64,000 nt of DNA from Diaporthe sp. PMI_573 (taxonomy: Eukaryota; Ascomycota; Sordariomycetes; Diaporthales; Diaporthaceae), in NCBI GenBank assembly GCA_021399435.1, contig JAJTUP010000025.1, forward strand, positions 558,001-622,000, written 5' to 3'. Numbering within the stretch: position 1 is the stretch's first letter; each line of letters starts with the position of its first letter. The notes under the pieces are model-generated. The model searched no databases and was not told the origin of the DNA. It was given only the letters and a program-made list of their open reading frames with translations. Of this stretch, positions 21,035 to 31,406 are shown one piece after another. Position numbers and translations under genes: made by a program.

Positions 21035-22812
21035 ATGGCGTCGGGTCAGCGCCCGACCCCGGTGGGATGGTATGAGCCTCCCCTTTACGGCCGGACGCTC
21101 AGCGTCGCCATCGCCTTTATCTCTGGCTGCCTGATCGCGTTTCTGCTAGGTTCGTACACGGCCTTGGGCTCCGTCGTCGTCGTCGTCGCGACTCGTCCCC
21201 GTTGTGCTGACAATATATGCCCTCTGGTCCAGCAAGCAAAGTATTCGCGGTGAAGGATTGGCGGCTGTTACCATATACCATGTGGGGTACGTTCGATCCA
21301 CCAACGCGAGACACGCCTTCCGATGTGGCCCTTGCTAAGACTTGACAGTCGTCCTGGCGGTATACTTCTTCAGCTTCATCTTCGTCTTCGGATCCACCGT
21401 GCTGCAGTTTGGGATTGGAACCAATTTCAATGAGCAAGCTTGCACCGCTGCGATGGGATTGTGTTTGTTCGCATATGTGACAAGCAAGGTAAAGTGCCGC
21501 TGAGCCCCGAAGGCAAACGGCGATCAGAGTCTGACCACGCAGCAGGTTGTAAGTGCTGATGATGATCAATTTTACAAAAGAATTGGTGTAACCGTTTATA
21601 GTTCATTTACTTGTTCCTGGTGGACAGGGCGGTACGTCAAACACTGCCTCACAATTGCATGAACGCTCAACTGATATGTGAACAGCACATCGTACGCGGC
21701 TCAAAAAAGCCACGTCTGAAGTCGAAGCTTTATATTTTCAATTCCTTCGGAATGCTTGGTACGTATGTTGGGACGAAGCTTGACTGCTAAGGTCTAATTA
21801 TGGTCAAGGGATCTATATTTGCATCACGATTATGAATTTCGTACTGTAAGTCACGAGACTATGAATTCTTCGATCCGCACCGCTTTGCCAAAACTCTCCA
21901 CAAATACCATCGGCAATATTCTGACACTTTACCAGGCACATTGCCGAGTTCGACAAAGGACACTGTGTTATTGGCCTACAGAAGCCCGTCATCATACCTT
22001 TAATATCGTTTGACGCGCTTGTCAACGTATGTCAGCTCTACCTACGAAGACTTTATTAGTTTCTACCGTCTTTTACACAAGCACTAACGTAGACTAAAAT
22101 AGGTATATCTAACTCTATCATTTCTTGTCCCCTTGACTAGTGAGTAATTGAACCATTGCCCCGTTGGAAATGCCTAGCTAACCGGTCCTCAAGGCTTGCC
22201 AACGATCAAATGGTCCGAATTCTTGAAAACAGGCACATTCGAAACTATGTTACAGAGCTTGCAGTTTCAGAGGACACCGGCCAATATCAGACTGAGGAGG
22301 CTGGCAAAGAAGACGTTCATCGGGTCTTGCTGTACACTGGCGAGCAGCATTACGTGAGTAGTTCAGACTTCCCGATCAAGGACTAATAGCTGACGCCTTG
22401 AGGATTCCAGGAATTTGACTGTTTTGATGGCTCTTAACGGGGAAGAGTCTTGGCTGTGTCTGATGTGTTGCAACAGTGACAGTGAGTCAAAGGACTTATC
22501 TTTTTGATTTCCCATTTATGGTACTAATATATGGTTGTCTTCCTAGTCCTCTTCTCCGCAATTGTGATGCACTGGCTCACTTCTTCGAACGAGCACTCGG
22601 CTTCCAAAAAGCCCGCCTACGCAAACGCTTATGTCAGGCGCTCGCAACAATCCGCCCCCGTATCGAGCCCCGTATCGAGATCGGCAACGGACGAAACGGC
22701 AGTGGTGGCGCAACCTTTGATGATAGCAACAACTCCTACAAAACTCGGGCCATGCATCGAAGAGAATGGCTGGAGAGCAGACCCAGAGAGTAACCGCGGC
22801 CAACCCGGTTAA
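21035..22812 (+). CDS. Seven-transmembrane (GPCR-like) fungal membrane protein
   Basis: Eleven exons (21035-21149, 21233-21286, 21349-21488, 21602-21631, 21686-21758, 21809-21845, 21936-22026, 22103-22139, 22194-22353, 22411-22481, 22547-22812) join in phase to 357 residues. All introns have GT...AG ends. The product has seven hydrophobic helices, including LSVAIAFISGCLIAFLL, VVLAVYFFSFIFVFGSTVL, KLYIFNSFGMLGIYICITIM, IPLISFDALVNVYLTLSFLV and WLCLMCCNSDILFSAIVMHW. There are charged loops (FLVDRAHIVRGSKK) and a hydrophilic Ser/Thr/Pro-rich tail of about 80 residues. The FLVDRA segment at the end of helix 3 recalls the DRY position of GPCRs. It belongs to a conserved but uncharacterised fungal membrane family; receptor function is inference. 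Intron 3 may contain a 3-nt microexon (see findings). Confidence 0.8.
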
Positions 22813-24234
22813 ACAGAGTTGCGAACGTACCTAGCCGTCGCAAATACTTGTATATAGTTTGAGCTAGGATTCGTGCGACTCGAATTGATACTCCCACCGA
22901 GCCATCGTGATGTGAGAGCTGTTCTGGCGTGTATACTGTATTGCGATCGCGAAAGCAGCAAGATGCCCATGGCCAGGAACAACAAGAGCTCTGCAACTCT
23001 GGATGGCCAACATCTATTACAAAGATACAATCGATAGCCACGTGGATTGTGATGTTGTGCCTGTCCCACACTATCCAGAGAGTCAGCCATGTCTGTGCTC
23101 CTACGATGCATGACATATGCCGGCGACAATATAAGCACCGGTAAGGCCGCCCTGAGGCCCAGATCTACGGGCGGGCCCTGAAACGTAACAAGGAGTGCGG
23201 ATGATGAAACAAAGAGCCCATGTCATTGATGTACAGTATACGCCATGGGAGACAGACATGCCTAGTGACCAGGAGCTTGGGCTGGCTCCGGCGGTCAGCG
23301 GGTCGTGCCACCGGGATTGTGATAGCTGACAGATATTCCAACATGTCTGGTCAGCAGACGATTAGCCTTTTGAGATGTATGGCTGAGCGTACGCTCTAGC
23401 CTAGATTCGAGACCGATCCGGTGACACCGGCGGCCGACGCAGAACAAGCATCTCCCAGACTAATTACCCCATATCTTGAACTTGATAGAGTTGTCAAAAG
23501 CTACATGTGGATACGAAACAACAGAAACGGGCGAACTCGCTGACTCAAGTATGAAGTCTGTGAGCAGTTCCACAATTTTCAGTTGCTGTCTTATGCCTGA
23601 GATCCGTGTTGTTCAGGGGAGCCATGTTGAGGAGATTGCCTCAATCACTGCCAGTGTGGGGCTATTGTAAATGTGAAAGCGAGGTACTGAAGTATTTCCA
23701 CGAAGTGCATTCGTTAGCAAGTTCCTTTGTGATCGATTAGCGAGGGATGTATGTCAATGGAGTCGTGGCTTCCTATGCAAGGGTGGTGGATCTGACTTCG
23801 AAGAGACTGGTAGATACTATTATGCATCACAGATCTTAAGAAAAATCACTCTTACATGCTAGGCAAATAGTGCCGTGACGTTAATCCTGATCGTACACTA
23901 TGCGACCCTCTATTAATTCCATACTACTATGAGCACGGGAATCTTTCCAACATGCAGATAAACAAGCTTTCCATCATTTATATGAAGAAGTGAGGCGCCT
24001 GATGGTAATATATTGGTCGGGATCGAGTAATATTTCCCGAGTGTCGACGAAAAGATATCGTCTCTTGCTGGTCAACCGATTCCATCGAAATTGACATGTA
24101 TTGTGGTATGAACAGCGCACACTGAGGAGCAGTTGGAAAGCTGACATGCGCAACATCAAGACCACTTAAGTCAAGCGACCCCCCTTCCGCCCACATTTCC
24201 CACCAAAACACCCACTTTTTAGACACTTATATCT
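22813..24234. other. Intergenic region, no gene seen
   Basis: Lower-GC spacer after the 7TM gene, with short open frames only. No RNA gene, repeat end or family motif was recognised. Confidence 0.45.
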
Positions 24235-24535
24235 CCACGACTTTAGAGTATATACTTCTGAGATTTGATAAATACCTATAATTATTTAATATTAATGTAT
24301 ATATAAATTTTCATTATTCTACCTACTTTCTATATAGCTATACAATAAATTGTATATTCTTAAACTCTACATATATTAAAACTTATAAGTTTATTAATAT
24401 AAGAGATATAAATATACTGTTTTAAATTTAGATATTTAAGATATAAATCTAAGTCTATAAACATATAGTATAAAATTTTACTATTAACTTTATAGGTATT
24501 AAAGTGTTACTGGCATAAAGGAGTTGCTTTTAATT
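24235..24535. other. Very AT-rich tract
   Basis: About 300 bp consisting almost wholly of A and T, with many TA steps (for example AATATTAATGTATATATAAA) and no reading frame. It abuts the retroelement remains that follow. TA-rich blocks like this are the usual end product of repeat-induced point mutation (RIP) in ascomycetes, or the edge of an AT isochore. Confidence 0.6.
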
Positions 24536-25046
24536 AATACAGCTTCCCTAGGCGGCAACAAGCTGAGCATATGCTCAGGATAGTATCGCTTTCTATACTG
24601 GATAGTCTAGAAACTATCAGTATTAGTAATCTGAAGGTTGGTGGATCGAATGGGTCAGGTAGCAGTAGGGTGCCTGGAGGCCTTGTTGGAATGCTTGAGA
24701 GTGGTTTGAATAACTTTATATTAAAAACGTGGACACCAAAGCCGAGCATAACAGGTGCCCAAGTTCTGCTGGCCCCTCTGAGCGAGAGAGAGGAAACTGC
24801 TAGAGGGCTCCAACGCGAAGAAAGAAGAGATAATGAAAAAGGGCCGGAAGGGCCACGAAGGCGATAAAAGCAGTGTTTGGGTTCTGATCAGACGATGTCA
24901 CAGGTTATCAAATAATAATAATAGAAGAATGAGTTGAATTGTTGCTTCGGCCCTCGAGAGGGGCAGAAGCTAGTCCGGTACTTATAGTACGGACGGCCAA
25001 GAAAAATTCATCGCACTAGCTACGTAAAACACTGCACCCCGTAACA
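24505..25046. mobile_element. Candidate degraded LTR (TGTTAC...GTAACA)
   Basis: The left end TGTTACTGG and right end CCCCGTAACA are near-inverted, and the right end resembles the end of the solo LTR lying 26 bp further on. The interior has no complete frame. No matching 5-bp duplication was found (TAAAG left, ATATT right), so this is only a candidate relic of the same or a related retrotransposon family. Confidence 0.3.
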
Positions 25047-25071
25047 ATATTAAATTCGAGTAGGCTTCTGT

Positions 25072-25240
25072 TGTTACGGGCAGGGCCCGTTTTCGGACTC
25101 CAGAGCTTAAGAGCTCCGGAATCCACTACAAAAGAGGCGGATTCCGTGCTTCCTACAGCACCCTTCTTTTCTTTCTCTCTTTATCAAACCTAGCTTAGCT
25201 ACGGACCTATAGAGCGTTGGCCTATACGAAACCCGTCACA
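25072..25240 (+). mobile_element. Solo LTR with 5-bp target-site duplication
   Basis: The 169-bp element begins TGTTACGGG and ends ACCCGTCACA, the inverted TG...CA ends of an LTR, and is flanked by the identical pentamer TCTGT (25067-25071 and 25241-25245). No internal retroelement sequence or second LTR is present, so it is most likely the product of LTR-LTR recombination. Orientation is nominal. Copia or gypsy cannot be decided from the LTR alone. Confidence 0.8.
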
Positions 25241-25797
25241 TCTGTCAGCCCTCCTCACAGTCTTTCCGACATCGTCTCACCCGTGGGCACGCGTGGGTTG
25301 GCTCTGGTGCGCAGATAGGGAGGCCGGAAAATTCGGCCCTCAGACCCACTATCTTTGGCTTTAAATAGCCAGCGAACCCTAACCCTGACAGTAACCAAAC
25401 TAAATACAGATAAACTTTAGAAATCAGACTATCTAATGAGCTAAGTTACATGCTTTTTGGGTAAGAAATAAGGGTAATGCAGAGATACAAAGTTAGGGTC
25501 TTAAAACAGCCCAAAAAATCAACTCACGGCCACCAAACTTATCTGCCGGCGTGCACGCCCCATAGGCACTTAGAGAAATCCAGTGCCAAGTCTAGGGTAA
25601 CTCTCTGCGTGCAGCGCCCACACAAGCGTTTCCGTTTAACAAGTAATAAACACAGCTCTCATATTTATTACGGTTTACAGGGTGTAAAGCCCTGGCGGTA
25701 ATAGTAAAGTTGTTGGTTGGGCACGGTAACGAGTAATTACTCGAAAGAGTAACCGAAAGGCTTGTAAATAGCTTCATTTAGTGGTGGTGTCGTGTGT

Positions 25798-25855
25798 CGC
25801 TTCTGGCTACCCTTGGTGGGTGCCGAAGCCCCCACCTAAGTGTTGGCCAGAAGCG
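25798..25855. repeat. 58-nt hairpin
   Basis: Perfect 10-bp outer arms CGCTTCTGGC and GCCAGAAGCG enclose a second inverted repeat (CTTGGTGGG with CCCACCTAAG, one bulge). It is a strong stem-loop, probably part of a degraded mobile element. Confidence 0.5.
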
Positions 25856-25963
25856 CTGACTAATCTAGCTGACTAATCTGCTGTGCACAGACCCTTTGGC
25901 CAATCAAGGCAGCCGCTAGGGCAACCCAGCAGGCAACCAATTGACCAGGGTCTGCCAGCTAGT

Positions 25964-25984
25964 GTCGGTCCGCTACAGACCGAC
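25964..25984. repeat. Hairpin with CGCTACA loop, copy 2
   Basis: Arms GTCGGTC and GACCGAC around loop CGCTACA. The loop is identical to that at 5622-5644, and the single arm difference is paired (C-G there, T-A here). Confidence 0.5.
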
Positions 25985-26307
25985 CGTTATCTTATTGCTG
26001 CCCCACGGCGGGGTCAGCGCTAGATTGATCTATGGACCCTGCACCCCTGAATTCCATGCTACTGAATCCACAGAAGTCATAATTATAATACTCTAGGGCT
26101 GTCCCTAGATAGCTATTGTTAAGTGCTTGTCAGCAAATTGGGTATAGAGTAGGTGATTGCCTTAATAGCGGCTGCTAAGATAAAATTATATAGGAGGAAA
26201 TCTTTTGAAGGGCATCATCAGTCGATGGAAACATGCAGCAGGGAACCTTATACAAGGATGTAAAATTTTGTGCTACATAAACCATTCTCTGCTTATCAAA
26301 CAAGCCA

Positions 26308-29300
26308 TCATTCCGAAGGCATCCTTCTAGCTCGACCTTGTAACATTCGACTCGACTGGTCTCCTGTACCCAGAAAATCCTCCCAGTGTGGATCTGGCCC
26401 AATGCTCGTTTCTTCAATCTCAATTTCAAGTAAAGTCGCTCCTTTCTCACGAAGCAGCCCCGCGATCACATTCTTCCCTTTTGATATCGCAGCCTGCAGC
26501 GCAGTGCCGTAGTGTCCGCCTTTTGTATTCACATTGGCACCCATTTCGATCAGAAGCCGGACGATCCCTTCGTGTCCTCCAAATGACGCAGCCTGGAGAG
26601 CAGTGCTGTAGTATCCGCCTTTGATATCCACATCAGCACCTCTTTCGATTAGGAGCCGGACGATCTCTTTGTGTCCTCCAAACGATGCAGCCTGTAGAGC
26701 AGTATTGTAGTATCCGCCTTTGATATCCACATCAGCACCTCTTTCGATTAGGAGCCGGACGATCTCTTTGTGTCCTCTAAACGATGCAGCCTGGAGAGCA
26801 GTATTGTAATGTCCACCTGTTGCATTCAAATCAGCACCACTGTCTAGCAGTAGGCAGACAATCTCTTTGTTGTAAGCTGAAGCACAAGCGGCCTGTAGTG
26901 CATTGCCGAAGTGGCCGCCTTGCGCGTTGATGTCGGCACCCTTTAAAATGACCCTGACCAGGTTTGGCAGCCCACGACGAGCCAGCACGTAGAGGAGTCC
27001 GACATCAACGTGCCTCTTCAGCTCTAAACTCTCCTCAGAGGAACCATTAGTGATGATAAAAGATTTCCACCATTGAAACCAGCACTCTGGCTCTCGTAGC
27101 CACTTTTGGATCGATATCTGCCGAGAAGTATCCAAAGACTGTGAAGAGTTTTCTAGGATCCCCGACTTGTCGTCCCTGTCACCACTGATCACATGCCAAG
27201 GCAAGGCTCTTTCAGCATGATCCAGTATGTAGCTCGCCGCATACCCTAGGAAGGGGTCCAGGTCTATTAAGCGTCTCAAGTGATGGAAACTTGTCAACTT
27301 GGTGTCGACCTGCGAGATACAAAGCCATGAGCGAGCCCAAAGTTGGCCGTGGCTGGCAATAATTGGATCTGGCCCTAGCGATGGATCTATAGTCTGTAGC
27401 CTCTTCTGTCGGCACAGGAAGTCGCTGATCGATGAATGGATGAACTGGACGGACCCCGCATCCCCTCTTCTTAACTCAAGCAGGCCTTTTGACGAGTTGG
27501 TAATCCATTGCTGGATGTGGTCGGTAGTGGGAGGAGCGATTCCAACCACTGCAGCGAAGAGCTCTCTCGGCTTCAGTGGTCGTCGGCTAAGGAGTGCCCA
27601 TTGGAGCATGAGGGCTCTCTGGGTTACGTCTGAGAGGTTGGCGCCCGTATCGGCAGAGAACAAGCTCTGGAGGTCATTTGGAAACTCGTCTAGAGTCTCC
27701 CGCATCGTCTTAGCCCAGCCTTCGTCGAAGGCCTTGTTTAGCTGGGATACGACGATGACAGTCCACAGGAAGACTCCTTCGGCCTTCTTTAGAATCTCGG
27801 CTTTGATCTCGTCATCGCGTACTCTTAATCTCTCTCGAATGTATTTGGCGATATCGTTCTGGTGGCCTGGGTCGTTTTCCATCGTCAATTTGAGGGCATT
27901 GTTCATTTGAAGGTTAGGGTAATGGCGGCTGGAGAGGCATATTTTCAGTGGGATGTGGTTTCTATAGGCATCGATACTGAGATCCTCTAGAAATCTGATA
28001 GCATCGCGGAGCTCGGGGCCATCGAATTCGTCTAGTGCGTCAATGAGAAGAAGGACAGACTCGGCCCGAGGCTGCTTGGCGCTCGAGCGTATGAATTCTT
28101 GAAGTTCGGGCTGGCGCCATTGCCAATAATTTGCTTCGTTTATTCTCTGCTTCTCGCCGAATGAAGTGACCAAGCTTCTGTACAGCGTGTCGTCGCTCTC
28201 GACCAGCTGGTGTGTGATCGCCCGCAGCATGCGTAGGAGCGGCTTCTCGCGCGCCTCGCCTCCGGCCTGGAAGAAGAACTTCACGATGAGGTGATCGCGA
28301 AAGAAGTCGTTCTTGTCGCAGAGATACTTCATCAGTGTCGACTTGCCCGCGCCCGGTTTGCCTTGGATCCAGAGTACTCCATCGTGGTTGTCATGGTAGG
28401 TAGGATTCATCCACTCCTTGAACTTAGTGGAGTCGAAAAGCCATTCGCACGTTTCCCGATGGGCAAGAGCGATTTCATTGTGCCGTGCGTCGATTGTATC
28501 ATACGTAGGGGACTGGAGACGGACTGTGGTCTGTTAGTGATGTTGAACCCACTGTAATTGATCAAGGCAGACTAGGGCAGATGGACTAATATGAGACGTA
28601 TAATTTACCTTCTTTGGTTGCAAGAGTGGGGGTTGTCATATCGTCTGGATGTCTGGAGTTGGTGATTGATCTGCTGCTGCGAAGCAAACTCTTTGGAAAA
28701 TGAAGGCTTTCCACCAGCTTAGGCATTCCACTCAACTGAGTTGAAACGGAAATGGTGGCCGTGGCAGTCGGGATAAAAGCGGCCTCAGAGCTTCGATGAA
28801 CCCAACTCCTTAGCCGGTCTAAGACAGTGTTCGTCCTGGATCCATCTGATGGACTTGGCAAGGGGTGGCTTGCTGAGGGGTTCGACACAAGCGCACTTGG
28901 TAGAGTTGCCGAAGGAAAGCCACTAATGTTCGAAGACCCCAGACAACAGGTAATCTCGTCAATGGCATGGGCGAGAGGAACGACCATGGCATGACCAAGC
29001 CCGTTGGATGCAACGAGATAACCATAAACTTCAAAGGTCTCAAGATCAACCACGATGGAGCCACAGTCCCCCGGCACGACAACTGTGCTATTGTAAGCGC
29101 ATTATCAGGCCATTGTGAGATTGAACGTACCACCTGAGTCAAATATGACTGTCCAAACCTTGCACATTTCCTGTCCTGGTTTAGATCCAAGGCAGCTGAA
29201 TGACTTCAAAATTCTCCCAGTTCTTAGACCACTTGCTCCTGACACAACGTAGACTTTGGCGCCATGGTATCGAGGGCTTTTAGCAATTGAGTTGAGAGGT

Positions 29301-30882
29301 ACCGGAGTTCCCGTTGGGCCTGAAGGGTAAATATTGTTTGCCAGCCCTAATGGAGCTGCATCCACCTTTATCAATGAAAAGTCAAGGTATGGTCGAGAAT
29401 CTCGTGTGGCCGATAGGGGATAGATTTTCTCGCCATCATACAGTCCGGCACTTGTCGGACTTTCAGTACCACAGTAGTCTTGAGAATTGGCCTCGCAGAA
29501 GGATGTGGCTTTGTCAAGGCTCATGCTTGACTTGGCACGCACTTCGATGTCGCCTTCGTCATACTCATCGTCGTCGTCGTCGGCCCATAATTGGTTGAAA
29601 CTAAGGAAATCATCGTCGTTGAGGGTATCCGTATCGGAGAGAGCACTTCCAGGCTGCAGTGACAAGGTGCTGAGCGATGTGTTTGATCCAAAAGACGGGG
29701 ATTCCAATCCTCTGCTCTCAGTGGCCTTCGAGAAGATATGATCTACAGTTAGAAAAACATGTCTTCCATCAATCAATAATGATGCGGCGACTGTTGCCTG
29801 CTGGCCTTGATGTTTGACCAGTGCTCCACAAAATGTGTCGGGGTAATTGCAGCGTGTTAGGAGGTCCGCTGAGGAAGCCATTCGGACAATGTCATCCGCG
29901 TCGGTCTGTCGATAAACGAGACGAAAAGGGGGGCGACCTGGTTTGCGATCCTGCTTGAAGAGACGCCAAATTCTCGAGCCTGTGCGACAGTACAATTTGT
30001 CCGTGGCTTTCTTTTTGAACAAGGCCCGCAAAGACTTGGTGTGAATCTTCTCGGAGCAGATGACGATAGACGGCTCCGCGGTCTCAGGTGTAGTCCCTAC
30101 CATAAAAGGGTTGTATGATATAGACTCCGCATACAGAGAAAGGATGGGGTCGGAGTCAACTGCTTTCTTTAACTCCTCCATCACCAACTCGGATCGCTCA
30201 GAATACTGTGCTTGAGTCCAGTTGCAGGATTTCATCTCCATCAATGGGTATATCCTCTTCTTCTTCCGGCTACCACGTATGGCGATCGAATCAGCTGCAG
30301 AATCATGATGTGTGATGCGCTCGGGGACGGCTGATGGATATGGTGTGACCAATGCATTTGTATTCGCTGAGGTGTTTGGCAGGCTTGGCTCTGAAATGTT
30401 TATTCCATTGTGAGGCGCTTCTTCGAAATGGGCGGGAACGAAGGCTCTGGGAATAAGCGATGGGGCAGGCAGTGGTTGCTCTATATCGACAGTAACGGCT
30501 TCGGAGTCGGGCTGTTGGACAAGTTCTTCGACAGAATCCACTCGCCAACCATGGACTATTGGAGCGTGGCTGGGATCTGCATCTGCAGATGCGTTCTAAA
30601 TATTCGAGTCAGCCATACCATTGTCGTGACGACTACGGCGTGCACGCTTCCACCCGCATCGGCAATGAATCAAGGTTTACGGCCAATATCGTTCGAGCCA
30701 CTTCAAGCTATAACCTGATGTCTGTATGCTTGGTGGGGAGCGGAACTTACTCTGGGACTATGGCCAAAGACACGTAGAATGTTATCTGGTTTCATGTCGC
30801 CATGTCTCAATCGATGGGTCTCCAAAGGTCTTTTCTGCAGCCCACCGGTTGCTGTTGGCTGGATTCGCACAAGATCCGCCAT
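26308..30882 (-). CDS. NLR-like protein: trypsin-fold protease (Cys nucleophile) - NACHT - ankyrin
   Basis: Four exons (30882-30751, 30595-29131, 29082-28609, 28523-26308), with introns of 155, 48 and 85 bp, join in phase to 1428 residues. Exon 1 carries a kinase-type catalytic-loop motif, RHGDMKPDNILR, without the rest of a kinase. Residues about 250-600 look like a chymotrypsin-fold protease: His in LTVDHIF (about 330), Asp in YLDFSLIKVD (about 449), and PGDCGSIVVD (about 536-545) with Cys 539 where Ser is usual. The NACHT core follows: WLFDSTKFKEW, P-loop GKPGAGKST (745-753) and Walker B LLLIDALDEFD (about 847-857). After a winged-helix-like middle come five or six ankyrin repeats (about 1230-1390), some nearly identical at DNA level. 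Fungal NACHT proteins of this design are candidate non-self receptors, the N-terminal domain being the effector. Function here is inferred; splice joints were chosen by signal and phase. Confidence 0.82.
26502..26798 (-). repeat. 99-bp tandem ankyrin-coding units
   Basis: Three consecutive 99-bp units (26502-26600, 26601-26699, 26700-26798) each encode one 33-residue ankyrin repeat. The last two differ at only 4 of 99 positions (about 96% identity); the first is more diverged, and a fourth, older unit follows. High internal identity is typical of fungal NLR repeat domains under concerted evolution. Confidence 0.85.
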
Positions 30883-31406
30883 CCTGTCGGTCGACCTTGT
30901 TAATCAGAGATATAGTCCAACAGGAAGAGTGGGAGATCAGAGTGGTCTTCGTGGGAAACGACAATTGAATGCGATAAGGATTCTCGATTGCGGGAAATGA
31001 AGCGTTGTAGGTGAGGGGGTTCGAATGTCGGCCCGTGAGGAAGAGGCCAGCCAGACATTGCTGGGTACCTAGGTAGGTAAGTACCGCGACAGCATTGGCT
31101 GGTAAAAATAGGGGGCTGAGCTGGATCGGCGGGTAATTCAGATCGAAGTGATGCCTGGCATGGTCAGCTTGCGACTACGTTCTCTTGTTTCACTGGCTAC
31201 CTAGGTATTTGCCCAGGTGCTTAAAGCCACCATCATCACACTGGAACCAGGCGCCCAATCGGGGACCACACCACACCACCTGGACAGATCTCCCCGAGGC
31301 AGAAAGTGTGGTAACACATGGGAAGTGTAAAAATCAAATCTACAGGGCTTGCGCGAAAAGGCATTGCCCAGATACTTCAATAATGAGAAGGCAGGTACAC
31401 AGTTGA
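30883..31406. promoter_or_regulatory. Divergent promoter region of the protease-NLR and its neighbour
   Basis: A 524-bp spacer between two divergent start codons, so it should contain both promoters. It holds two exact copies of the palindrome TACCTAGGTA (31066-31075 and 31198-31207). No clear TATA box was identified. Confidence 0.5.

Larger units (their letters stand above)
25246..26307. other. Intergenic region with hairpin-rich repeat remnants
   Basis: Follows the solo LTR and ends at the NACHT-ankyrin stop codon. Contains two hairpins, annotated separately (25798-25855 and 25964-25984), and otherwise low-complexity or degenerate sequence. No coding gene seen. Confidence 0.45.

Noticed and set aside
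25373..25390. CCCTAACCCTGA, resembling fungal telomere repeats
   Set aside because: Fewer than two full units, inside a retroelement-rich spacer, with no array; too short to be an interstitial telomere.
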